Assembly (NCBI GenBank): GCA_903898215.1
Contig: CAIUEQ010000317.1
Coordinates: forward strand, 1-8,931
From: an uncultured Bacteroidota bacterium
Lineage (GTDB): Bacteria > Bacteroidota > Bacteroidia > UKL13-3
Reading direction: 5' to 3'
Length of the DNA: 8,931 bases
Position 1 is the first letter of the stretch. Each line of letters starts with the position of its first letter. This document shows positions 1-7,222 of the stretch, one piece after another. The translations under genes and the position numbers were made by a program. The notes beneath the pieces were generated by a model, which saw nothing but the letters and a program-made list of their open reading frames with translations, was not told the origin of the DNA and searched no databases.

Positions 1-10
1 ACTTGCTCAT
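1..10 (-). CDS. Possible start of a divergent gene, truncated by the window edge
   Basis: On the minus strand an ATG at 10..8 is followed by AGC AAG (Met-Ser-Lys) before the window ends. It is preceded by an A-rich leader (AACCAAGAAA), as is usual for starts in this genome, and by a Bacteroidota-like promoter box about 25 nt upstream. Only three codons are visible, so no product can be suggested and the start may be coincidental. If real, the gene reads away from the pnt operon and the region between them is a shared divergent control region. Confidence 0.2.
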
Positions 11-34
11 TTTCTTGGTTAAACTTTTCGAAAA

Positions 35-68
35 CAAAAATAATATTTTTATTTTTTTGTCAAGCAAA
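35..68 (-). promoter_or_regulatory. Candidate Bacteroidota-type promoter, minus strand
   Basis: Reading the minus strand, positions 42..35 are TATTTTTG, an exact match to the TAnnTTTG -7 box of the Bacteroidota primary sigma factor. A TTTG lies at 68..65 (22 nt upstream) and a TTG at 63..61 (18 nt upstream); either could be the -33 element. Transcription would start near position 29, leaving a leader of about 19 nt before the ATG at 10. The region is so rich in A and T runs that a chance match is quite possible. Confidence 0.27.
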
Positions 69-341
69 AATTTTGAAAAAAAATTAGTTGCTTTCTGTTG
101 GTAAAATAAAAATATGATTTCTATATAAGCAAATACTATTTTTTATTTTTTTTTGAGAATGCTATTTATTGAATTATTAACGCCTAGTTTTTAAACAAAT
201 AAATTATTTTAAATTTAGATAGTAAAATGTGGAAAATAAAATATTAGCATGCAACATTTTGAAAATAAAAAACATTCAAAAAAACAGTTTGAGCTAATTT
301 AAAATATTAGTGTTTTGGAGATCAACCCTTTTAATTTTTAC

Positions 342-357
342 CATGATAATAATCATG
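342..357. repeat. Short palindrome, possible operator
   Basis: CATGAT (342-347) and ATCATG (352-357) are perfect inverted repeats around the 4-nt spacer AATA. The palindrome abuts the TTG at 358-360 that could be the -33 element of the pnt promoter, which is where a repressor or activator site could sit. Six-base arms at this spacing are expected by chance once or twice in a window this long, so the placement is the only argument for function. Confidence 0.2.
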
Positions 358-389
358 TTGCAATAAAAGGAGTGAATACCTTAGTTTTA
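358..389 (+). promoter_or_regulatory. Candidate promoter of the pnt operon
   Basis: TTG at 358-360 is followed 21 nt later by TAGTTTTA at 382-389, seven of eight matches to the Bacteroidota TAnnTTTG -7 box. An overlapping alternative is TACCTTAG at 377-384. Transcription would start near 396, giving a short leader before the TTG start codon at 413. Neither box is perfect and the placement is inference. Confidence 0.22.
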
Positions 390-412
390 CAGCGATAAAA
401 ATTTAAAACAGT

Positions 413-1537
413 TTGAAAATAGCAGTATTAAAAGAATCAAAAACAGGAGAGAATCGCGTGGCGTTATCTCCTTCCGTTGTTCAGCAGTTTACTAAGGCCG
501 GATATGTTTGTACAATTGAAACAGGAGCCGGTTACAAGTCTAACTTTGCTGATGAAGCATACACAAATGCAGGTGCCGTAATCGCTTCAACCAAAAGCGA
601 GTTACTTTCATCGGCAGATATTGTAGCTAAAGTTAATGCTCCAACCGATGAAGAAATTGGGTTAATGAAAAGCGGTACAGCTTTAGTTTCCTATTTATAT
701 GCAGCATTTAATCCAGACCTTGTAAAAAAATTGGCTGAGAAAAATATTAGTGCAATTTCGATGGATGCAATTCCTCGAATTTCACGTGCGCAAAATATGG
801 ATGCCAAAAGTTCTCAAGACAACTTAGCAGGTTACAAATCAGTACTTATGGGAGCAAATGCAATGGGAAAAATATTTCCATTGTTGATGACATCTGCAGG
901 AACCATCACTCCATCTCGCGTTTTAATATTTGGTGCAGGGGTTGCAGGATTACAAGCAGTTGCAACAGCAAAGCGCTTAGGTGCTATAGTAGAAGTTACA
1001 GATGTTAGACCAGAAACTAAAGAACAAGTAGAATCTCTTGGCGGAAAATATATTGAAGTAAAAACTGAAGAAGCTGTAAAAGTTGAAGGAGGTTACGCAA
1101 AAGAAGTTTCGGCCGAATACTTAGCAAAACAAAAAGAAGCAGTAAATAAATCATTAGCACAAGCTGACCTTGTTATCACAACAGCTTTGGTAATGGGCAA
1201 AAAAGCTCCTGTGTTAATTACTGAAGAACAAGTTAAATTAATGAAACTTGGAAGCGTGATTGTTGATATGGCTGTTGAACAAGGTGGAAATTGTGAGTTA
1301 AGCGAATTGGATAAAACTGTTGTAAAGCATGGTGTAATAATTCTTGGACAAAGTAATTTACCAAGTACACTTCCACAAAATGCGAGTGAATTGTATGCGA
1401 AAAATATCTTCAATTTACTTTCACACCTATCAACAAAAGATGGCTTTAAATGGGAAATGGAAGAAGAGATTACCAAAGGAACATTAATTACTCATCAAGG
1501 AAAAGCTGTTCATCTATCATTAGTTCAAACTGCGTAA
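413..1537 (+). CDS. pntAA: NAD(P)+ transhydrogenase, alpha subunit 1 (domain I, NAD(H)-binding)
   Basis: This is the soluble, cytoplasmic domain I of the proton-translocating transhydrogenase, which transfers hydride between NADH and the NADP+ bound by PntB. The 374-residue length fits the separate domain I subunit of split enzymes. Residues about 1-135 form the AlaDh/PNT N-terminal domain (start MKIAVLKES) and about 140-340 the Rossmann domain, with GAGVAG at 174-179 and an adenosine-binding acidic loop TDVRP at 196-200. The signature loop PRISRAQNMDAKSSQ (121-135) supplies Arg122, Gln127, Asp130 and Ser133, which by my alignment correspond to Arg127, Gln132, Asp135 and Ser138 of the Rhodospirillum rubrum protein. 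The start is TTG: an in-frame stop lies at 404-406 and the conserved N-terminus begins exactly there. No Shine-Dalgarno is visible. It is the first gene of an operon, 14 nt before pntAB. Identification is firm. Confidence 0.96.
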   Translation: MKIAVLKESKTGENRVALSPSVVQQFTKAGYVCTIETGAGYKSNFADEAYTNAGAVIASTKSELLSSADIVAKVNAPTDEEIGLMKSGTALVSYLYAAFNPDLVKKLAEKNISAISMDAIPRISRAQNMDAKSSQDNLAGYKSVLMGANAMGKIFPLLMTSAGTITPSRVLIFGAGVAGLQAVATAKRLGAIVEVTDVRPETKEQVESLGGKYIEVKTEEAVKVEGGYAKEVSAEYLAKQKEAVNKSLAQADLVITTALVMGKKAPVLITEEQVKLMKLGSVIVDMAVEQGGNCELSELDKTVVKHGVIILGQSNLPSTLPQNASELYAKNIFNLLSHLSTKDGFKWEMEEEITKGTLITHQGKAVHLSLVQTA

Positions 1538-1551
1538 TCAAAAAATAAAAA

Positions 1552-1854
1552 ATGGAAACTATATTAGAATTTATATCAAAACATATTGAAATGTTCTACC
1601 TAATCATTTTGATGATTTTTGTAGGAATTGAATTAATCGGACATGTGCCTTCTGTATTACACACTCCTTTAATGAGTGGTGCAAATGCTATTCATGGTGT
1701 AGTTATTATCGGTTCAATAATAGTAATGGGTCAGGCTCACGAAATAATTTCTTTGATACTTGGTTTTATAGCAGTTATCATGGGAACTTTAAATGTGGTT
1801 GGAGGATTTGTTGTTACCGACAGAATGTTAGAAATGTTTAAAAAGAAAAAATAA
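1552..1854 (+). CDS. pntAB: NAD(P)+ transhydrogenase, alpha subunit 2 (alpha part of membrane domain II)
   Basis: A 100-residue integral membrane protein that supplies the alpha-side helices of the proton-conducting domain II. In E. coli this segment is fused to the C-terminus of PntA; here it is a separate gene, as in Rhodospirillum rubrum. Three hydrophobic helices are visible at about 14-32, 47-63 and 65-86. The family hallmarks are HTPLMSGANAIHGV (37-50) and NVVGGFVVTDRML (81-93), and the protein ends in a basic KKKK tail. It lies 14 nt after pntAA and 5 nt before pntB, so all three are almost certainly co-transcribed. The ATG is preceded by an A-rich leader. Length and motifs are normal for the family. 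Confidence 0.95.
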   Translation: METILEFISKHIEMFYLIILMIFVGIELIGHVPSVLHTPLMSGANAIHGVVIIGSIIVMGQAHEIISLILGFIAVIMGTLNVVGGFVVTDRMLEMFKKKK

Positions 1855-1859
1855 AAACG

Positions 1860-3272
1860 ATGCAAAATATCTTACAAATCATATATTTAATCTCCTCGGT
1901 AACTTTTATCCTTGGATTGAAATTTTTAGGAAATCCTGCGACTGCTCGTAAAGGAAATTTAATTGCTGCAGGAGGAATGATCCTTGCAATTTTTGCTACC
2001 ATATTTTTATACACAACAGAAACTGGTGAGCATTTAGGAAACCTAGGTTTCATCTTTGGAGGATTAATTATCGGTACTATTATAGGTTGGATGATTGCCA
2101 AGAAAGTTAAAATGACTGCAATGCCTCAAATGGTTTCTTTCTTTAACGGAATGGGTGGTGCTTGTGCTGCATTAATTTCAATGATCGAATTCAGACATTT
2201 GGTTAGTTCTGGTCATTACGAAACAGCAAGTGCCGGTACATTAATTACCATTTTTGCAGGACTAGTTATTGGAACAGTTTCTTTTAGCGGAAGTATTATT
2301 GCTTACGGAAAATTAGAAGAAAAAATCAAAGACTTTTCGTTACCTGCCGGTCAGTTTATAAATATTGGTCTGCTAATTTCCCTTTTAGGATTATCAGCAT
2401 TAATGATTTCAGGAAACATCGAAAACACTTCTGTTTTCTATATCATATTAGTATTATCTGTTTTATATGGTGTATTGTTTGTATTCCCTATCGGTGGAGC
2501 AGATATGCCTGTGGTAATTTCGTTGCTCAACTCTTTTACAGGTGTGGCTGCGGCTTGCGGAGGATTTTTATACAGCAATAATGTAATGCTTATCGGTGGT
2601 ATCTTAGTTGGTTCTGCCGGAACACTATTAACAGTTGTAATGTGTAAGTCAATGAATCGCTCTTTAACAAATGTACTGATCGGAAACTTTGGCGGATCAA
2701 ATGCAACTGCTGCTGCAACATCAACAACTTTTGTTGGCTCAATTAAAGAAGTGACAAAATCAGATGCTGCAATCATGATGAAATATGCAAAGAAAGTGAT
2801 CATCGTTCCAGGTTATGGTTTAGCTGTTGCACAAGCTCAACATGTTGTTCATGAGTTAGAAGAATTGCTTGAAAAAAATGATGTTACTGTAAAATATGCA
2901 ATCCATCCAGTTGCCGGTCGTATGCCGGGACATATGAATGTATTGCTTGCAGAAAGTAATGTGAGTTACGATAAATTGGTTGAGATGGAAGAAGTGAATC
3001 CGGAGTTTGCAACTACTGATGTTGTGCTTGTTATTGGTGCAAATGATGTTGTAAACCCTGCTGCTAAAACCGATCCTTCATCACCAATATACGGAATGCC
3101 AATTCTGGATGTTGAAAATGCTGCAACTGTGATTGTGATGAAACGTAGTATGAAAGCAGGTTATGCAGGAATTGAAAATGAATTATTCTACAAACCAAAA
3201 ACTTCGATGTTGTTTGGTGATGCTAAAAAATCATTATCAGAATTGGTAAGCGAAATTAAAAGTTTAGGTTAA
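1860..3272 (+). CDS. pntB: NAD(P)+ transhydrogenase, beta subunit (membrane domain II and NADP(H)-binding domain III)
   Basis: This beta subunit has 470 residues, close to the 462 of E. coli PntB. Residues 1 to about 262 carry roughly nine transmembrane helices of the proton channel, including GGADMPVVIS (212-221) and the following LLNS, whose Asp215 and Asn224 match conserved channel residues. Residues about 300-470 form cytoplasmic domain III, which binds NADP(H): GYGLAVAQAQ (318-327), HPVAGRMPGHMNVLLAE (349-365), GANDVVNPAA (393-402), a KRSMKAGYAG loop (428-437) and LFGDAKK (451-457). With PntAA and PntAB it completes an inner-membrane complex that uses proton influx to drive NADH + NADP+ to NAD+ + NADPH. 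The channel position held by His91 in E. coli appears to be Asn96 here, a variant I believe occurs in other split enzymes. The stop codon overlaps the left arm of an inverted repeat around the terminator. Confidence 0.96.
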   Translation: MQNILQIIYLISSVTFILGLKFLGNPATARKGNLIAAGGMILAIFATIFLYTTETGEHLGNLGFIFGGLIIGTIIGWMIAKKVKMTAMPQMVSFFNGMGGACAALISMIEFRHLVSSGHYETASAGTLITIFAGLVIGTVSFSGSIIAYGKLEEKIKDFSLPAGQFINIGLLISLLGLSALMISGNIENTSVFYIILVLSVLYGVLFVFPIGGADMPVVISLLNSFTGVAAACGGFLYSNNVMLIGGILVGSAGTLLTVVMCKSMNRSLTNVLIGNFGGSNATAAATSTTFVGSIKEVTKSDAAIMMKYAKKVIIVPGYGLAVAQAQHVVHELEELLEKNDVTVKYAIHPVAGRMPGHMNVLLAESNVSYDKLVEMEEVNPEFATTDVVLVIGANDVVNPAAKTDPSSPIYGMPILDVENAATVIVMKRSMKAGYAGIENELFYKPKTSMLFGDAKKSLSELVSEIKSLG

Positions 3273-3343
3273 TTGACTACAAAAAAAAATACCAAAAAAA
3301 CCGGATTCATTCCGGTTTTTTTATTTATTAATGATAGTCAATT
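3271..3343. repeat. Outer inverted repeat nested around the pntB terminator
   Basis: AATTGACTA (3271-3279) is the exact reverse complement of TAGTCAATT (3335-3343). The centre of this pair (3307) is within one base of the centre of the terminator hairpin (3308), giving a nested cruciform-like structure of 73 bp whose left arm overlaps the pntB stop codon. A second, competing pair, TACAAAAAAAA (3278-3288) with TTTTTTTTGTA (3342-3352), overlaps it. The concentric placement argues against pure chance, but the function is unknown. Confidence 0.6.
3294..3322 (+). terminator. Strong bidirectional rho-independent terminator after pntB
   Basis: A perfect 12-bp stem, AAAAAAACCGGA (3294-3305) paired with TCCGGTTTTTTT (3311-3322), surrounds a 5-nt loop TTCAT. 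The GC-rich core is CCGGA/TCCGG. The T run downstream and the A run upstream make it usable from either strand. It lies 21 nt after the pntB stop and separates the pnt operon from the envelope-gene cluster. Confidence 0.88.
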
Positions 3344-3391
3344 TTTTTTGTACGAATTATTTATAAATTGCTCAACATAAAATTAAAAGAT

Positions 3392-5029
3392 ATGAAAAAA
3401 ATATTCTACTCCTTAATTCTTATCACCGGGCTTATTCATTCAGTGGTAAATGCTCAACAAGTAAATTTTAAATGGGGACCAAGCCAAAGATCCGAAGGTG
3501 GTGTTTCCTCAAATGGTGATTTGTTGGGTTACGATGCAGAATCGTATTATCTATCAGGTGCAGTAAAACACGGATGGTGGATATTCGGAACTACCAATCC
3601 ACTTATTTCATCTTATAATTTCAACCACAAATTACTTAGCCAAAAAGAGTTTTCTTATAAAAAAGATAAGATCACACTTAAGCCAAATGGCTCAATAAAT
3701 ACAAAAAACAAAGTGTGTGTTTTTGCTACACATTTTGATAAAAAAGCTGAAAAAAACTTCCTCTATTATAAGTCATTCGATAATCAACTTAATACCGATG
3801 ACGATTGGGTTGAACTTGACGATATTCCTGCAACAAAATCTTCAAACTCCGGAGCATTCAGCGTTCTGATGTCTGACGATAAAGGGAAAATATTTATTTA
3901 CCACTCAAACCCTTACGACAAAAAAACGAAGAACGAAAGTTTTGCTTTCAAAGTATTTGATGCTGATTTCAAATTACAGTGGGAAAAGAATGTGGAGATG
4001 AATTATAAAGACAAAGAATTTTCGATTCAAAATTACAGTATTTCAAACAGTGGGAAAATTGTGATGATGGCAAGAAAAGATTTGAATAAAAATGAAAAAG
4101 AAAAAGGGAAACCAAAATATAAATTCATCGTTTTAATTTACGATCAAACAAAAGACAGGATCGAAGAATATGAAGTTGCCTTAGGTACAAAATACATTAC
4201 CGATATCACTTATAGTATTGATGATAAAAACGACAAATTGATTATTGCGGGGTTTTATTCTAATAAAGGACCAGGTTATTTAACAGGTGCTTTTTATCAA
4301 CGCATCGATATTGAAACCAAAAAATTGGAGTCTGAAAACACCAAGGAATTTGATCACGATATGTTAGCACAACATATGACCGAAAAAAAAATGGATAAGG
4401 GTAATGAATTGTTCAATTATGATATTCGCCAAATGATTAAAAGAGAAGATGGGGGTACCGTTTTGGTAGCAGAACAATATTGGGTACAGGTTGTAACTAC
4501 TACTACCCGAAGCGGAAACACTACTTATACAACCACAACTTATTATTATCATTACAACGATATTATTGTAATTAATATTGACCCTGATGGTAAAATCGGA
4601 TGGGCTACTACAATTCCAAAAACATCAGTTACTACAAACGATGGTGGTTATTATTTATCCTATTCACTAATCGTTAAAGACAATAAAATGTATTTCCTTT
4701 ATTATGATAATGAAGACAATTATAAAAGGATTACAAATACTACTAAAAAGAACAGCAAACTTTTTATAGATGTAAAAGCAATGCCTAATGTTGACAAAGC
4801 AGTTTTAGCACTTACTACTATTGACTCCGAAGGTGAAATGACCAGAGAGATTTATCAAAAAAGTTATAAAGAAAGAGATGCTAAAAAAGAACCAATATTT
4901 ATCCCTAAAAGAAATTATTATATGGATGACAAAACATTGGTTTATTCAAGCAGAGGAAAAGATTACCGTTACGGATTTATTACCATCGACCAATCAGATA
5001 AAAATGACAAGAAAAATCGTAAAAAATAA
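3392..5029 (+). CDS. Secreted protein of unknown function, Bacteroidota type
   Basis: A 545-residue exported protein that I do not recognise as a named family. The ATG at 3392 is chosen over an in-frame TTG at 3368 because it begins a standard signal peptide (MKKIFYSLILITGLIHSVVNA) with likely cleavage before QQ at residue 22. The mature part has no further membrane helix. It is rich in beta-strand-like segments with alternating aromatic residues and recurring Asp-Gly/Asn-Gly turns, as in a propeller or multi-sheet fold; this is inference. Residues 369-388 are a Thr/Tyr-rich segment (TTTT...TTTTYYYHY) leading into NDIIVINIDPDGKIGWA, a motif style I associate with other secreted Bacteroidota proteins. 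The C-terminus is lysine/asparagine-rich and hydrophilic, with no evident sorting domain. It is the first gene after the terminator, and its end overlaps the next gene by 26 nt, implying co-transcription with the lipoprotein protease. Confidence 0.85.
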   Translation: MKKIFYSLILITGLIHSVVNAQQVNFKWGPSQRSEGGVSSNGDLLGYDAESYYLSGAVKHGWWIFGTTNPLISSYNFNHKLLSQKEFSYKKDKITLKPNGSINTKNKVCVFATHFDKKAEKNFLYYKSFDNQLNTDDDWVELDDIPATKSSNSGAFSVLMSDDKGKIFIYHSNPYDKKTKNESFAFKVFDADFKLQWEKNVEMNYKDKEFSIQNYSISNSGKIVMMARKDLNKNEKEKGKPKYKFIVLIYDQTKDRIEEYEVALGTKYITDITYSIDDKNDKLIIAGFYSNKGPGYLTGAFYQRIDIETKKLESENTKEFDHDMLAQHMTEKKMDKGNELFNYDIRQMIKREDGGTVLVAEQYWVQVVTTTTRSGNTTYTTTTYYYHYNDIIVINIDPDGKIGWATTIPKTSVTTNDGGYYLSYSLIVKDNKMYFLYYDNEDNYKRITNTTKKNSKLFIDVKAMPNVDKAVLALTTIDSEGEMTREIYQKSYKERDAKKEPIFIPKRNYYMDDKTLVYSSRGKDYRYGFITIDQSDKNDKKNRKK

Positions 5030-6533
5030 AATATTATTCTTATTCATTCCGCTGTTATTTTTTTACAGCTGTGGAATCATTTTGACTGGATCAAAACCGA
5101 AAGGTGTTTATGTAAAATCGAATATTAAAGGGGCAATTGTTTTAAACAGTGAAGGACGTAAAGTTCTAGGAAAAACTCCTGTAAATATTAATTTAAAGGC
5201 CACCAAACCATTAAAATTACTTCTCGAAAAAGAGGATTATGCTGCAGCCACTACTGAGATAGGTGTAAAAGAAAATGCCGGTATTATTTTTCTGGATGCC
5301 ATGTTACTTTGCATTCCTTGCATTCCGGATTTTATTACTGGTACCGTTTATCAATATAATATGGATTCGGTTTTTATACCGATGAAAAGAATTGCAAGAA
5401 AAGATGAAGAAGTAATTCCAATTAGTGTGGGCGATATTAAATGGAAACTTAAAGAAGGAGAAACTGTTGGAAAGGAAGGAAAATCAGAAATATTTTTTAA
5501 CAAAACAACCTACGATTCGAGAATATATTCCGAATCAATTTGTAAGGAATTAGACGAAACTTTTTTTGATGCAGGAGAATGCTCAGAAAATTCAAAAAGA
5601 GATTTTAGTTATGTTAAAAATTCACAGATTTTTCTCACACCGATTATTAATAAATTCAATTTATTATATGTAAGTGAAAAAAGTAGCTACTATGTTAAAA
5701 TGGATATTACTTGGGAGTTCACGCATTCAAATAATGGCAGTGAGGTTATTTATCAATTTCATGATATAGAATCTGCAGTTATCGGATCTTCCGAAAAAAG
5801 GAAATCTCTAAGTTCTATCTTGTTACTTTCTCTTTATAAATTAATCGATAATGAAGAAGCTTATAAAAAAGTTCTCGCAGAATATAAAAACAAAAATGTA
5901 ACCACTTCAAAAAAGGAGAATTCAAATACTATTTCTATCCCTAAATACAAACCCGATTATAAGGGCAAGCCATTAACATCTATCATTAAAAATCTTGTGA
6001 AATCGGTTGTAACAATTGAACATAACGATGGAATTGGAAGTGGTTTTATCATTTCATCTGATGGATACATTATCACAAACTATCATGTGGTTGAAGGTAA
6101 AAAATCTGTTAACGTAAAGTTAAATGAGAGCCTTACACTAAATGCTGATGTGATAAAAACAGATAAAGCCAATGACCTTGCTTTGCTAAAACTTCAGGCA
6201 ATTGATATGTTGCCGGTTGCTTTGGGTAATTCGGATAAAGTTGAAATTGGTGAAGAAGTGATTGCAATAGGTTCGCCTCTTGAATTAGGCCAAACTGTTT
6301 CTAAAGGAATTGTAAGCGGTAAGCGAAAATTTGAAGAACACGTGTATATCCAAACTGATGTGAGCGTGAACCCCGGAAATAGCGGTGGACCACTCATCAA
6401 CCAAGAAGGTGAAGTGATTGGAATTGTTACCCTAAAAGTTATAAGCAAAGGTTTTGAAGGCATTGCATTTTGCATTCCAATAAATGAAGCTATTCAAATG
6501 TTAAATATTAATTATACTGATGAAAAGAAATAA
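5004..6533 (+). CDS. Lipoprotein with PEGA-like segment and C-terminal HtrA-type serine protease domain
   Basis: A 509-residue predicted lipoprotein. The ATG at 5004 is preferred to an ATG at 4878 because it begins a lipoprotein signal peptide, with basic MTRKIVKNK, then a hydrophobic stretch and FYSC with lipidated Cys23; the earlier start would bury this. Residues about 34-90 resemble a PEGA-like surface segment (GAIVLN, GKTPV), followed by a hydrophobic stretch with CIPCIP (103-108). Residues about 139-300 match nothing I know. Residues about 325-500 are a trypsin-like domain of the HtrA/S1C type, with the complete triad His361 (TNYHVV), Asp391 (ANDLALL) and Ser460 (GNSGGP). The protein ends soon after, so the PDZ domain normal in DegP/DegS is absent. 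It is probably anchored in the inner or outer membrane, facing the periplasm or outside. It overlaps the upstream gene by 26 nt and the downstream gene by 14 nt. Protease assignment is firm; the substrate is unknown. Confidence 0.9.
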   Translation: MTRKIVKNKILFLFIPLLFFYSCGIILTGSKPKGVYVKSNIKGAIVLNSEGRKVLGKTPVNINLKATKPLKLLLEKEDYAAATTEIGVKENAGIIFLDAMLLCIPCIPDFITGTVYQYNMDSVFIPMKRIARKDEEVIPISVGDIKWKLKEGETVGKEGKSEIFFNKTTYDSRIYSESICKELDETFFDAGECSENSKRDFSYVKNSQIFLTPIINKFNLLYVSEKSSYYVKMDITWEFTHSNNGSEVIYQFHDIESAVIGSSEKRKSLSSILLLSLYKLIDNEEAYKKVLAEYKNKNVTTSKKENSNTISIPKYKPDYKGKPLTSIIKNLVKSVVTIEHNDGIGSGFIISSDGYIITNYHVVEGKKSVNVKLNESLTLNADVIKTDKANDLALLKLQAIDMLPVALGNSDKVEIGEEVIAIGSPLELGQTVSKGIVSGKRKFEEHVYIQTDVSVNPGNSGGPLINQEGEVIGIVTLKVISKGFEGIAFCIPINEAIQMLNINYTDEKK

Positions 6534-7209
6534 ATCTGTATATCGGTATTTTTTTATTTTGTTCTTTTTGCCCTTAACATCCTTCTCCCAAAATCAGGGA
6601 ATTACTTTTGGTGTGGGTTACGAAAGGTTATTTGAAAACGTAGATTCAAAGGATTATATATTTTCAATACAAGGCGGTTATATTCATGGTTTGGGAAATA
6701 GAATTTGCTTAGGAGGAACCTTCCATTATGCATTAGCAGGCAGCGAATATGGTTATGATAACTATCGTAACTCGCCATTAAGTCAAAATTTGAGTGCGGA
6801 TTATGTAGTTGGTCGAAGCACTTATTGGGCAGTAGCATTTGATTCAAAATATTTTCTAAGAGAATTTGATGAAACTCCTGCAGGGTTTTATATAGGTTCA
6901 CATTATAAATATTCAAAGATTGGAGTTGATTCAAAATTTTCTCAATTTTATAACCAATATGGATATCAATGGAATTACGGCAATGCACCTGTTCCTTATA
7001 CAACCTATTCCCAAGAAATCACTGTACATACACTGGGATTAAAAATTGGAGTACAGGCCGGTGCATATTTTGATTTGTTTGCTTGTATCGATTTTAACTT
7101 TTCAGCAAAAAAAGATCCTGCCGAATTTACCAATATCAATTTGTTACACTCTCCGATTGTTTCAAGTCAAACTTTTGGTTTCGGAGTTCTTTGGGGACTT
7201 AATTGGTAA
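6520..7209 (+). CDS. Predicted outer-membrane beta-barrel protein, first of a tandem pair
   Basis: A 229-residue exported protein starting at an ATG inside the end of the protease gene (14-nt overlap). The signal peptide covers residues 1 to about 24 (hydrophobic FFILFFLPLTSF, cleavage near SFSQ). The mature part has amphipathic strands with alternating aromatic and Gly residues, for example ITFGVGYE (28-35), FSIQGGYIHGLG (48-59), GFYIGSHYKYSK (122-133) and LGLKIGVQAGAYFD (172-185), and ends in a strand finishing with aromatic Trp229, as barrel proteins often do. A small barrel of eight or so strands is plausible; the strand count is inference. It is clearly homologous to the next gene. No enzymatic motif is visible. 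Its position after the lipoprotein protease suggests a shared envelope role. Confidence 0.82.
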   Translation: MKRNKSVYRYFFILFFLPLTSFSQNQGITFGVGYERLFENVDSKDYIFSIQGGYIHGLGNRICLGGTFHYALAGSEYGYDNYRNSPLSQNLSADYVVGRSTYWAVAFDSKYFLREFDETPAGFYIGSHYKYSKIGVDSKFSQFYNQYGYQWNYGNAPVPYTTYSQEITVHTLGLKIGVQAGAYFDLFACIDFNFSAKKDPAEFTNINLLHSPIVSSQTFGFGVLWGLNW

Positions 7210-7222
7210 TAAATTTTAGCCT

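Larger units (their letters stand above)
11..412. other. AT-rich non-coding region upstream of the pnt operon
   Basis: About 400 bases of very AT-rich sequence with many homopolymer A and T runs. No open frame longer than a few codons looks genic; the longest small frame checked (249-302, 17 codons) has no supporting signal. It holds the candidate divergent promoter near the left edge, a 16-bp palindrome at 342-357 and a possible pnt promoter at 358-389. An AAGGAG motif at 367-372 is too far from the pntAA start to be its ribosome binding site. I see no RNA gene or riboswitch-like structure. Confidence 0.6.

Noticed and set aside
249..302. 17-codon frame (MQHFENKKHS...) upstream of pntAA
   Set aside because: Too short, with no ribosome binding signal and in sequence that looks non-coding throughout.
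367..372. AAGGAG Shine-Dalgarno-like motif
   Set aside because: It lies about 40 nt before the pntAA start and no start codon follows at a suitable distance with an open frame.
1093..1476. Minus-strand open frame of 127 codons inside pntAA
   Set aside because: It lies entirely antisense to a firmly identified gene, and its translation (Ser/Thr/Cys-rich, no motif) is what the complement of a coding frame gives.
1838..2101. Minus-strand open frame of 87 codons over the start of pntB
   Set aside because: It is antisense to pntB; the Pro/Ile-rich translation is a shadow of Gly/Asn-rich membrane helices.
2438..2803. Minus-strand open frame of 121 codons inside pntB
   Set aside because: It is antisense to conserved channel and hinge regions of pntB, with no start signal or recognisable domain.
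3368..3391. TTG start eight codons upstream of the secreted protein's ATG
   Set aside because: The ATG at 3392 begins a standard signal peptide; the TTG would add a polar extension with no support.
4878..5003. N-terminal extension of the lipoprotein protease from an earlier in-frame ATG
   Set aside because: It would overlap the upstream gene by 152 nt and place 42 residues in front of a good lipoprotein signal peptide.
6602..7003. Minus-strand open frame of 133 codons inside the first barrel gene
   Set aside because: It is antisense to a gene with a signal peptide and a paralogue next door; no recognisable domain.
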